Both the position numbers and the translations under genes were made by a program. From positions 1 through 64,000 of the forward strand of contig NW_005179120.1 in NCBI RefSeq assembly GCF_000350225.1: a stretch of DNA of 64,000 bases. Reading direction: 5' to 3'. The DNA is from Chondrus crispus. Taxonomy: Eukaryota > Rhodophyta > Florideophyceae > Gigartinales > Gigartinaceae. Position 1 is the stretch's first letter; every line of letters starts with the position of its first letter. Below the pieces are notes generated by a model that searched no databases, had not been told where the DNA came from, and saw only the letters and a program-made list of their open reading frames with translations. Below are positions 20,036 through 30,600 of the stretch, in pieces.

Positions 20036-20379
20036 TTACCGCGCGGAGGGCCAGGGGAGGGAAGGCCCGCGTTTGGGGACTATCGTAGTGTAGATGCGCG
20101 TCGTAGAGTAGTGTGCGTGGTACTTGTTCGTCCTATCCGCTCGCGTTGACGCCGGGGGGGGGCGAGGGAGCCCGTCTCTTGCATGTCGACGCCGAGTGCC
20201 GTTTCGAGGGCCGAAGGTTTTGCCGAAACGCCTCCCGTGCTCGACTCAAGATCAGTCTCCATCCCAACAACATTCGGAATAAATTGTTCCAATTTCTCCC
20301 TCCCGTGCCTGCGCCGGCCGGCCAAACTTCCACTACCCCATCCCATTCCCTTACTCCCACCAACCCACCACCAAAAGTT
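20036..20379. other. Spacer after light-harvesting-like gene
   Basis: GC-rich at first, then a C-run (20154-20160 region). Frames here are open but Pro/Ser-rich and without domains. It is probably the trailer of the upstream gene plus the decayed front of the next. Confidence 0.35.
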
Positions 20380-21160
20380 TGGGAAAACCTAATCGCCCTT
20401 ATCAGCACTTGCGAACAGCACCAGGCAGCTACTTCCCTCGCCAAGAAAGTGCTTGTCCTCATCAAGTCTGGAAAAGTTGTCAGTGGTGATTTTTCTAGTA
20501 GCGGAACGGAAGGCCCCGACGGTGTGGATCCCAAAGACCCTCACACCTGGTCTATGAACCACTTTGCGAACATGCTAGAATCAAAAACTTGTCCCTTGTC
20601 AAGAAAATCGCATGATGTGTTGACGGCCAAGGTTCTCATCCCGTTTCGAGGGCGCGATGAGAAGAGAGCTCTCTGCGCATGGTTATCTTCAGAGGGCAAT
20701 CTGAAACAGTTGCAGGGCATTTGCGATACCATGTTTTCCCTGCCCCCGCTCACATTGAAGTCATTACACTCGGCCATCCGGTCTCAAATGAAAAATATGA
20801 CCGCATGCAGAGTCAGGGACAACTATCTGGTGCAGACGTGCTTCAGCTCCCTTTCCAAACAAGAAAACTTTTTAAAGCAGCAACGGCTTTGCAATCGGCG
20901 AACACAAATGTGGACTTGTGGCTTGATTATCTGGATTTCGAAAGGCGCATTGCACGCGAATCAAAGCTGGCAACAAAAGTCAACCGGCAGGCATTGAATA
21001 CTTTAGACGCAAAGCGAAGAGAGCTCTTTACAGAGAGACAAATTCTCCGCAACCTTGCATGAAGAACAGCGTGCTGCTCTGGAGCGTGTTGGGAAAACGC
21101 TTGGGACGCACCATACTCGCACTGATAGATGTCAGACCTCTCAATGACTGATTCTAACAC
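20380..21160 (+). pseudogene. UTP6-like (U3 snoRNP, HAT-repeat) C-terminal pseudogene
   Basis: UTP6 is a small-subunit processome protein made of HAT helical repeats. The first frame gives LCAWLSSEGNLKQLQ and ICDTMFSLPPLTL. After a frame change near 20770-20800, the next gives LFKAATALQSANTNVDLW, LDYLDFERRIARES and KVNRQALNTLDAK, a typical HAT pair (DLWLxYxxFE, then xxRALxTL). A second change near 21060 leads to LHEEQRAALERVGKTLGT and a stop. The N-terminal two thirds of UTP6 are not here. The HAT pattern is clear; assignment to UTP6 rather than another HAT protein is tentative. Confidence 0.45.
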
Positions 21161-21370
21161 GGGCCGTTTTATCCATCGGGCTGAAACACATTCAATGCAA
21201 TACAACATTACGCTCCACTGTTCTACTGCGTACTACCAACTCGCATCTCTAAATTCCGAGCATTGTGGCGAGCCTTTTTTTGCCACAGAGCTGTCTCAGA
21301 AGCAGCGCATGTTTTGCCAGGTGAAGCCCACGATAGTATGGGTGTGGGGGGGGTACGCGGGCAAGTTGAT

Positions 21371-22610
21371 TTACCGCACAGCATCTTCAACAGTGCTATC
21401 GCCCTCTTCGACGAGTTCGGCGCGCTCTTCTCTAGTCCATTCATCTTTGGTGCCGATGGAGACTTTTGAAGCACTGAAAAGGCGCTGTTGGCATATGACG
21501 GCAATGGCCATCATGACGGCACACAGGCAGAAGACGGTGGTATTCTCATAGTTTTTGTACAGAATGAGGCAGACTATGAGATTCAAAGGAAGACGAAAGT
21601 AGTTCATAATGGCGGATCGGGTGACCTCGGGAACATACTTTGCTCGCATGGTACCCATAGCCGGAAAGTACAAACCGCAAATGACCTCAAACGCAAGCAG
21701 AGCGCCGTACACCTCCCATACATTGGATGATATGGTGGTGACGACAAAGCAAACGACGCCTATGATGTACATATTGCGCATGAATAGCTCAGCGGGTTGT
21801 GTCTTCATAAGAAAGACGAATAAAATGCTTCCAATTATGATGCAAACCATGAAGGAACTAAAGATCATGCCATGCGGAATCTCGCCAAGTGACATGGCAT
21901 GCGACGCGGCCTGTAGCGCCGGGGTCCAACTGAAGACCATGAGATACATGGCAGACTCAAAGCAGGACTGAATGATGCCGACAAGCAAGATCTTCTCATC
22001 GGCAATCATCATATGCCAGGCACTGCGCAAGCCGCCGGTGACGGTCTGCCTACTATCGCCAAAGTTCTCGGACCAGGACAACATGACAATGAGGCCCGTG
22101 GCGGCGAGGATGACAGCGGCCGTATCAAACGGGGCGACCTTTCCAAACTGGGCAGCGACCATGCCAGCAATCTGGCCTGCGACAATGGCGACGACAGCAT
22201 TCCCAAACTGGGCCTTTGAAAAAGTGTCGGCGATGAGGTTGGGATCAAAGCCGCGGTTGTTATGCTCCGACACAAGCCACGACTCAAAGGCCGAGAAGAG
22301 GATGCTGGTAGCAATGCCCGCCAGCAGCCTGCCGACCATCAAGGTAGCAAAGTTCGGCGAGTGCTTGGTCATGCAGGACAGGGCGTACGTGATGACGAAG
22401 ACTAGGACGTTAAACTTGCGGCCATACTTGTCGGCGATGGAGCCGATAAAAGTGCCGAGGATGGCGGACGAGCCAAAGCCGGCGATGAAGAGCTGGGCGA
22501 TCTCCTTCCCGTAGCCGTACGCGGCGTACAGCGCGTAGACGTAGGGCCCCTGCAGCCAGTCGGCCGCGATGGCCAGCAGGTAACGACCAGTTAGTTGTTC
22601 TGGAAGGCTG
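21371..22610 (-). pseudogene. MFSD5: MFSD5-like (MOT2) transporter, front end decayed
   Basis: MFSD5/MOT2 proteins are 12-helix major-facilitator transporters that move molybdate in green algae and animals. From ATG 22372 a clean 333-codon frame holds VGRLLAGIATSILFSAFESW, LVSEHNNRGFDPN, ADTFSKAQFGNAVVAI and KVAPFDTAA, then WSENFGDSRQ and further helices. Upstream in the same frame are DWLQGPYVYALYAAYGYGKE and IGSIADKYGRK, the expected first helices. Before that the frame breaks: FQNN is followed by TAA, and one base is lost so that YLLA resumes in the current frame. The usual N-terminus is not recoverable. The acidic C-terminus is complete. It could be a very recent pseudogene. Confidence 0.8.
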
Positions 22611-22954
22611 GTGGTACGGCAGGCGCTCGGCGCGCGGGCCCAGGAAGAGGGCGTAGCCGCGGATCACCTGGGCGTCGATGTCAAGCAGCGCATCCGCCAG
22701 GCCCAGGCGGCACAGGGCGTCGTGTCTTGGACGGTGTTTGGACGGCGGGTGACCACGCACGTGGGGGGGATCGTGGCCGGGTGGTGGCCGGTGGGGGATA
22801 GGGCGGCGGTGAGGTGGCGGGGGCGGGGGGGTGTTGCATGGTGCGCGCGGGGAGAAAGGACGCTAGAGTAGAGCAGGCAGCAGACGACGAGGATGGAGAG
22901 CGTGCGGCGCACGATGGCGCGTCGCGGCTTAGTGAAACATCGAGGTCGAGGCCG
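22611..22954. other. GC-rich unassigned stretch between MFSD5 and APC6 pieces
   Basis: A G-rich plus strand with GGTGGC-type runs around 22780-22840. Minus-strand frames include ADALLDIDAQVIRGYALFLG, which reads like real protein but which I cannot place. Otherwise nothing. Confidence 0.3.
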
Positions 22955-23170
22955 CACGCATGTCCCACGGCGACGCACGCTGGTGCCAAGCCTGCGTCCA
23001 GCGTAGTAGCCTCGTGCAGAAACCGGCGCGCGACCTCGGTCTTTCCCCACGCGAAGGAGTATTAGCTGACGAGCATCCAGCTGACGGCGCTCTTCGGATC
23101 ACGGTCCACCAGCCAGTGGGCTTCTTGCAGACGAAGAATAACGGCACCCGACTTGCGAAATTCGACGAGC
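22955..23170 (-). pseudogene. CDC16: APC6/CDC16 (anaphase-promoting complex) TPR fragment
   Basis: CDC16 is a tetratricopeptide-repeat subunit of the anaphase-promoting complex. Read leftward: LRLQEAHWLVDRDPKSAVSW, MLVS, a stop, YSFAWGKTEVARRFLHEA, then TTLDAGLAPACVAVGHAC. This matches the conserved TPR block with LAHxLVxxxPxxAVSWFAVGCYY, ARRYxxKATxLDPxFxPAWxGxGHA. Only about 60 codons remain, with one TAA at the residue after MLVS. It adjoins the MFSD5 remnant on one side and TMEM62 on the other, all in the same orientation. Confidence 0.7.
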
Positions 23171-23189
23171 TATGAAGAGATGAGAGAAG

Positions 23190-23256
23190 GCCACTCCGGT
23201 GGCACTCCGCACAAGAAACGGGGGGGGGGATGCTACTGCGGTGGCACTCCGCATGT
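23190..23256. repeat. Short direct repeat CGGTGGCACTCCGCA
   Basis: The 15-base phrase occurs twice, about 42 bases apart (near 23198 and 23240), with a G-run between the copies. Its role is unknown. Confidence 0.6.
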
Positions 23257-24060
23257 GATACGACAGCACTGCACGGTTGACCCAGATTTCCGCCCTGCTG
23301 TACCTACTGTTACCAAAAACGATACAGGAACCAAGCTCCCAAACAACACGGTTACAGATAACATATACGGTAAATCCACGCCCGATGGATGAAAGGAAGA
23401 CGGCAACCACACTGATTTCAGTCCTGCCATCCCCAGACCGGCATCAGCCTCTCTGAGCTGATAGGTCACTATAAAGGCAGGCCCGAACCTCAGAAGCCCT
23501 GCCATGGTAAACAGAACAAACGTCGCTGCTCTTTTTCGCAGCAAACCAGGAATGCAAAACGCAAAGTAAAGAGAAAGCCTAGAGAACATAACTTGGGCGA
23601 CATTGCTTCGAAGTCAGAAAGCGAAAACAAAGCAGACAATAATCGTATCAATCTCGCCTTCATCCCAGTCTCAGGCACCCCGTTAAACGAAAACGGGTGC
23701 GAAGCATGCCGCTGCGAAGCTGAATGAATGGTGAGCAGATGCGGTTGTCCATCGTCATACAGGGACGCATTCCACGGTACCCCATACGCAATCACGCAAA
23801 CCTCAGGAGCACTCTTCTCAGACTGCTCTCCTGTTCGCTTCTCGCAGTTGGACGATAACCTCTTCACAACACCCAGTGGCACTCCATCAACACGAGCCTC
23901 CAGCTTGGACCCCTCCATCACGCGTTGAGGCCCGACAAGCCGCACATGTGAAGACATCAACGCACCCCACCCTGCGCCGACACTCTGGGTCAAACGGGAT
24001 GACACGGTCATTGCGTAGTCAGATATACCATGAAGGTCTTCCTCATCTGATGAGTCTTCA
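23233..24060 (-). pseudogene. TMEM62: TMEM62-like protein, back half only
   Basis: Read leftward: SSHVRLVGPQRVMEGSKLEA, RVDGVPLG, APEVCVIAYGVPWNASLYDD and GQPHLLTIHSAS, the beta-rich module after the phosphoesterase in TMEM62 (compare SxHIRV, DGVxLG, WNPxxY). Membrane helices follow, in another frame after about 23590: ATFVLFTMAGLLRFGPAFI and DLPYMLSVTVLFGSLVPVSF. It aligns with the family downstream of the point where the plus-strand front half (14890-15686) ends, with about 100 residues lost between them. The open frame extends upstream to 24275 through KRKRRKLDLLKAMPSANRLL and an acidic run, which I do not recognise as TMEM62. At least one frame change is present. Confidence 0.7.
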
Positions 24061-24269
24061 TTGTCGTTCCCCATGTCAGACGCTCTGACGGCCTTACCAT
24101 CGTCTGTAAATAAGAGACGATTGGCACTAGGCATTGCTTTTAGCAAGTCCAGTTTTCGCCTCTTGCGTTTCCGCATCAGAATCACCTCGGAAACCTCATA
24201 AATGCTGTCACCCGCCTCGTTAACATTTGACGAGTTAATTTTGTGATTGCAAGTCATTTCCTCGCTTTT

Positions 24270-24545
24270 AAACAATATTTGGAATGTTCATAAACAAAAC
24301 TTCTGTTGTTTCAGAAAAAGTGGCGATGTACCGTTCATAGACAACATTGAGAATGTTTCTTAGGTCTATATGTATTGCCGCCACACATACAATAGTACTG
24401 TTATTAATGCAATCTAATTACCGTCTTTGGACAATAATAGTAGTGTTTTCCATGTCAAAAACATTGCTTTTGGACAACGTTTCGTTATTTCTTTAAAACT
24501 ATCGTCCAAAAACAATACTTTTTATTGTTTTTCACGGTTTTGCCT
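24270..24545. repeat. AT-rich repeat related to 4500-5340
   Basis: It reuses ACAATA, AACATT, GTCCAAAAACAATAC and AAACATTGCTTTTGGACAAC motifs in near-palindromic pairs. It ends abruptly at the cut edge of the LTR at 24,551. Confidence 0.5.
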
Positions 24546-24551
24546 CCGCAG

Positions 24552-25036
24552 TGGGCGACGACGCAGAGTCCGGATCCTGGCACGGAGCCGCGCTGTCGTA
24601 GCGTCTCACCCTCGAGTGGGTGGTCGGAACGTAGAACGGAAAACGAAAGGGAAAAAGGCCAAAAGACCTACGAAAAAGAAAGGAAAGCGTAGATGACTAG
24701 GGGTCGGACTTGACCAGACTAGCCCTCCGTGCTGTCGATGGTCCTCTCCTCATTCCCTCTCTTCATTCCCCTAGCGGCCTCCTTTATTAACTACGTAATA
24801 CTGTACTTCTTACACCGTAAAGCGTAACGGTGCCAATACAGAGGAGACTTCGTAACGACTATTTGCCCCATTGCGCTACAGTACTGTACTCGAGGTACTG
24901 TAAGGATCGGTCGCCTTACACGCAACATTAGACGGATCCGAAAAATGACAGTCGTTGTCATAACGTTTGCCACGTGGTCGACGTTTCCACGCGGACAGTA
25001 TTTTTGTGTAGATAGGACACGCGTCCTTATGCTACA
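24552..25036 (-). repeat. 3' LTR of the chromovirus, outer end missing
   Basis: Near-identical to 34874-35344, ending (plus-strand view) CCTTATGCTACA. The part matching 34655-34873 is absent and is replaced by AT-rich repeat DNA at 24,551. Confidence 0.9.
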
Positions 25037-25168
25037 CGGCCCTCATCCCAGCTTGAGCGTCCCGGCTCAACACGTATGGCGAAGCGGCCGTATTGCTACT
25101 TATAAAGGCGGAGGCGACATCTTCGTGATGTTTTTCGTAGGCAGCACCATCGCCGTCGTTGTCGTTAT

Positions 25169-27324
25169 ATGAAACGAGGCACGATGCCATCACCACCAGG
25201 TGACGCTGTCACTCGTGTTCTCGAGGACGAGTTCCAGGACATTACGAGTCCAACCAATGCCGCTGACGAGCCGCGGGTCGCCCCTCCGCCGGGGGTTCAG
25301 GTTTCCGAACCAACCCCGCAAAATTCACCAAACGTTGGTGACATCCTAAAACCAGTCGTAACAAGAGCCGTCGAGGCGCCCGTGCCACTGCCGAGTCAAG
25401 TCGTCGATCGGCCCACGATATCAGCACTAGAAGCGTCCGGTCACGTTTACACGACGAGTCCCGGTGAACTGATCACGTTGTTTCGTTACGAATGGTACGC
25501 TCCCTCACCGCCGTACGCAACGACCGGGAGTTGCGCTGTACCTGGGAACCCGTACGAGGGCGTCGAGCCCAGCACGTCCCTGGAGCGATTCGCGTCGTCG
25601 TCAAAATGGCTTTGTCGTGCCAATGGAGACGGTCCCTCTCTGCACAAGGCCACGTTGGCATACGAGTGGGAACTGCTCCCCCGAGTGGATGTTACGTTAT
25701 CCGAGGTCCTCACCATGTCGCATCCTCGTCCGGACCTTCGCCGCTTTCAACTCATAGCGTTTCGTAGTGTGCCGGAAGCCGTGGCCGCCGCTTGGGGGTC
25801 TTACTTTGGTCGCGGGCACGCGTACTAGGTCCCTGATGAAATACCTTGCGATCGCACGTTTGCGTTTTCCGTCGAAGAAGTCGAGTACGTCGACAAGACA
25901 GCACGTCTGCTCTTTGGCACCACGAATCCGGACTTGAACGTCTTTCCTCTCTCTGAAATGGCAACGTTGTATATGCACCCCTGCCCGTCTGGTACCCCGA
26001 CACGCGTCTGGAGTTGATACGTGCAACCGCCAGCTTGATGCGCATGACGGGACGTTCGCTGTGTCCCACCGACTGGTCATCGTGCCGACGGCCGGACAAC
26101 GATGAAACTCGAGTTTCCCATGCGTCATCGCTCGCGATGGGGTTGACGCGGGAATCGTTCCCTCAACTTCCACCTTCCGTTTCCGGTACATTTCCTCCAG
26201 CGGGGGTACACGTTCTTCTTCCGCTGGTACTTACGTTTTTCGGCTATGCCGCGGCCGATCCGCAGCACCCATCTGCGGTCAGGTTTAATCGCGTCGTAGC
26301 GCAAGAATGGACGGTCCACGTGCTAAGTGCGTTTATGCGAGAGTTCATTACCGATCGTCGTGCCCTCATTATCTCTGCAGCGTGCGTCGAGGCAACGCAA
26401 ATTAATGCGGCAACCTTGCCTCCCCTCACCCAATGTGCACAGGGGGGGCCGGACGCTAGCCGTTAGACGTTGCCGGAAGCCCATGCGTGGGTAGTTCGTA
26501 CCGTGTCTGCGGACGTTTCCGCTCGTGAATCCCGAAAAGATTTTGCCACCGGTGATCGTTCACTGTACGTATATTACAACTCTTTGACCGATTCGTTCAC
26601 CCGAGAACCTCGCCGTGGCGGAGATTCACGTCCGTATCGTGGTGGCCTTGGCCTGGAGCGTGCGTACAGTTCCGTTGGGTGGGGTTCCGTTCCGCTTCCA
26701 TTCGTTGGAGGGTCCACCGATTCGCCGCTCGTCGCTCCTCGTGTTACCTCGAATTCTGTCCTTAAGTCGGGCCTCTCCTCGGATGATATGGACCGTGATC
26801 CAAAAGCCGTCGGGGCATTGGGGCAAAGGTCGTCCGAAACGTGGAGCGTTTTTTCAATCGTTGACACGTTAGCGAGATGGTACCTCGTAAGGAATTCCGA
26901 ATTACGTCACCTGAGCGCAGACTTACGCGCCGTACAAGCGGAGGCCTCGTTGGCTACAAGTCGCTTGGAGGACGTGTCTAGTGCGTTAACAGACGCGAGG
27001 ACCGTAATTTGTGACGTTCGGGAAGAGCGCGATCGGTATCGCGCTCAACGCGACGAGGTGTGGTATGGCGGCGGCCGTGGGCAACGTGGATATTATCTGT
27101 CTACCGTCGGGTCGAGTGCAACGAATGCTGGGCAAGCGTATCCCTCCTGGCCCCAAGAGCAGCCCAGACGTCCAGAACCGTATCAAGTTAGTCATCGCGA
27201 CCCGTACGAATACCTTCGTGGTACTGGCCAATCGCTCGAGGGCGGTGCTGGTCGTCCGCTCCGGCAGCGAGGAGAAGGCGTCCGTCGTGAGGACGGCCCT
27301 CCGCCGTTTGATAGGGCTGCGTAG
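25169..27324 (+). other. Antisense ORF region inside the chromovirus
   Basis: Between the end of pol and the 3' LTR lie long open frames in the orientation opposite to gag-pol. They begin with an ATG at 25169. The protein-like sequence is hydrophilic and Pro/Ser/Arg-rich, with a short conserved-looking core (ELITLFRYEWYAP; SKWLCRANGDG) and, near its end, a coiled-coil-like stretch (RAVQAEASLATSRLEDVSS). I recognise no domain and there is no envelope-like membrane protein. Extra antisense ORFs at this place are known in some plant Ty3/gypsy lineages. It is interrupted about twice, like the rest of the element. Confidence 0.6.
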
Positions 27325-27439
27325 GCCGTTTCGATATTAGTCGTTGCCAAGGTGAGGTAGTAAATACAGCGTAGTACTGTAAACGTGTCTTTTGTCGCCC
27401 TTCAGTCGTTGATATGTCTCGAGGTGCGCGCCTTCTGAT

Positions 27440-27620
27440 CGCCAAGCGAAAACATGTAAGCTCAGTGACCTGTAAGCGTGGACCGGATGAACACACATAA
27501 AACGTGTAAACGTGTACACCTGTAAACGTGTATAGGAGACGCTTTGCATGGTATGTTACACGTGTAAAACGTGTGAAACCTGTGACACGTGTAAATTGGT
27601 ATAACATGTAAAAACATGTT
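27440..27620. repeat. ACGTGTAAA-type repeat cluster
   Basis: Repeated GTAAACGTGTACAC, ACACGTGTAAAA and CATGTAAAAACATG phrases, partly palindromic, lie between pol and the antisense region. They are similar in style to the LTR array at 36840-37020 and could be regulatory. Confidence 0.5.
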
Positions 27621-27670
27621 CGACATGGAACTTGTGTTAAGGGACCCCCTTCTGAAGCGTGAAGTCCCGG

Positions 27671-30600
27671 TCACGCGCTGACGTGTTGGCGTCGAAGGAT
27701 CTGAGGGCGGCTGCGGCCTGATCGGGATACTCGTAAGCGATACCGACTGACAAGCTCCTCTGGGATGTGCGTCCGTGGCGTCCAAGAGGGTTCATCGTAA
27801 CCCGTCCATTTCACGAGGAACTCGAGGTTCCCGTTCTGCGTTGTGCGGTGGTCAATAATACGGTCGACCGTGTATGTTGGACCCTCGTGTACTTTTTGCG
27901 AGAGGTGTGCCTCGGTGGCTTGCGGGATTTCGTCCGCTGTGGGGTTCGTTTGTGACCCAGGCGGTGTGTCAAAAGGGGGTGGCGCAAAGGTGCAGCGGTC
28001 TGCAGAAACACGTTCTATTACGCCGTTTCGATCGATAGTGACAGTGCGTTTGTCATTCTTGATAACTCTGTAAGGCCCCTCGGCCGGATGTTGTAGCTTC
28101 CCCGGCTTCGTCACGCCGTCCGTGGAGTCGAGGAAAACGTGATCCCCTGCCCGCAGTGTAGCTTTCGTCCTTCGAATACGTTTGTCGAAATCACGTTTGT
28201 ATCGAGCCTGCGTACGTTGCAGGCTTGAATATGCCTTCTGAATGGACGTGTCCAGTCGTTGCTTGAAATCTTCACGGGTCGTGAGGTCGGGTGCCTTCAG
28301 TACTCGCGCAGAGTAGTGTAGCGAAAACTCTGGGGGTGGCCTCGTCAGTACTAAATCGAATGGCGTCGTACGGGTAGATCTAGAAACGTGGCAATTGTAT
28401 GCGTAGGTAAGCGAGGAAGCGTACTTGTCCCAGTCGTTTTGGTGTTCATTAACGTAGTTTCGTAGCATGGCGACGATAGTCCGATTGTAACGTTCCGTCT
28501 GCCCATTCGTTTGGGGATGATATGCAGACGTGAAGAGGTTCGTTACCCCAAGCATATCACAAACGGATTGGAAGAAACGTGATGAGAATTGCGGACCGTT
28601 GTCCGAAAGCAACGTCTTAGGGACACCATATTTGAACACCCAAGACTTGCAGAATGCAACGGGGACAACGTACGTGGAGACACTGCGCAATGCGACTACT
28701 TCTGTAACTTTGTAAAGCGATCGGTGATCACAAGCAGGTACTTACGCCCCCGTTTGGACTTGGGTAACGGTCCCAAAATGTCGATCGCGACAGATTCCAA
28801 TGGCGCCGTAGCCGAGAAGAGCTTTAGGCGGTTGAGTCTCTTCCTCAACCGAACTCGGTTCTTTGCGCAATGGCGGCAATTGCGGACCGTCGCTGCGACG
28901 TCTACTGCCATATGCGGCCAGTAGTACGAGCGTCGCAAAACGTAGTATATCCTGTTTTGGCCCGGGTGGCCAGCTATGACAGGCTCGTGTGTCAATGAAA
29001 GTAGACGGGCACGTAATGATTTAGGTACAACGATCTGTACAATTTCCCGGTCGTAAGGGTTCCGACGTTTCAAGAGACCATCGTGGTCTTCGAAGAAATT
29101 GGAGTCGTACTTCCGGTGCTGTCGCGCTAGCACCGTCTGGCAGAAATCGTCTCGCTTCTGCTCTTCGGCGAGCTCTTCGAGCGTGAGAGGTGCGGGTAGA
29201 CGATCAGCGGCTGGCGCTTCACCATGCTGTTCCTCGTCCTCCACGTCGTATGGACCTTGAATATCGATGTCGACATCGTCCAATTCGTTTTTCTCAGCGT
29301 TGTCCTCTTGCCAGTCGACCTGTCCCGTGCTTAGCGTGTTGTTTGATGCCGTTGCGGACGCACCTGCCCTGGTCGTAACCATGACCTGTTCCGTTTCGTG
29401 ATCACAGTACTCCGTGCACGTGTGGTCACGTAATTCGTCTGAGACGTCTGCTACCGTCGTAGTGTTGCTCGATGTCGTGGGTTGGACATAGAACGTGGGT
29501 ATGTCGTCGTCGACAGGGCGTTGCGGTCCACGACGGGAATATATCAATCGAGACAGCGCATCCGGCACTTGGTGGACGCGTCCTGGTCGGTACTCGATGG
29601 TGAAATCGAACTCGGCCAACCGTAGCCTCCACCGTGTCAGACGTCCAGACGATTCTGTCAGGGTCATGAGCCAACGCAAGGCATCATGATCCGTTCTTAC
29701 CTTGAAACGCGTGCCTTCGACATATGGGCGTAACGACGTAATTGCCCAGACGACGGTGTAGCATTCGCGTTCAGTAGCTGAATAATTCCGTTCGCTGTCG
29801 TTCAGCGCATAAGACCAGTAACCGACGGGTCGCCAGTCTCCGGGCTTGTCTTGTTCTTGCAGGAGCGTACAGCCGAGCTGATAGGCGGAGGCGTCCTTGT
29901 CGATCACCTAAGGCTTCCCAAGACGTGGCAGCGACAGGACGGGTGGCGATATCATCCTGGCTTTCAGCGCTTCGAAAGCTACGAGCTGTTCTTCCGTGGG
30001 GCGATCCCAGTCTACGTTTGCGGTTTTTCGTGTCATATCCGTAAACGGACGCGCTATCTTGGAGAAGTCCTTCACAAAACGACGATACACGTTGCAAGCC
30101 CCAAGGAATGACCGGACCTGCGTCAGGGTCTGGGGAAACTTCGCATGCCTAAACGAATCTGCCGCTTCGTCGGCCACTTGAAGTTTTCCGGGTGATATTA
30201 CGTGACCTAGGTAACGAACCTTTTCTTGGAAGAACGCACACTTCTCCACTTTTAACGATATTCCTGCCGAATGTAGCATGGTGAGCACGCAGTTCAGATG
30301 TTGGGCGTGTTCCTCGAACGTACGGGAGAACACGATCACATCGTCGAGGTACACGAGGCACATCTGCCACCGAACCCCGGAGAGTATAATATCGAGCGCC
30401 CTTTGGAAAGTTGCAGGCGCGTTCTTGAGTCCAAATGGCATACGGAGATACCGGAACGTTCCGAGGTACGTCGTGAACGTGGTCTTATCGAGGTCCTCTT
30501 TCGCGACCGGGATCTGCCAATAGCCAGAATTACAGTCTAACGTAGAAATGACCCTCGCGTTCCAGAGTGAGTCTATGAAGTCATCCATACGAGGTAGGGG

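Noticed and set aside
19249-20093. Several overlapping long frames on both strands around 19.3-20.1 kb
   Set aside because: Very high GC content removes stop codons. Only the frame with the membrane span and ExxNGR motif looks like a protein.
24427-24696. Plus-strand ORFs with a Lys-rich end repeated at 34796-35098
   Set aside because: They lie in the two LTR copies, and the shared sequence is the LTR itself.
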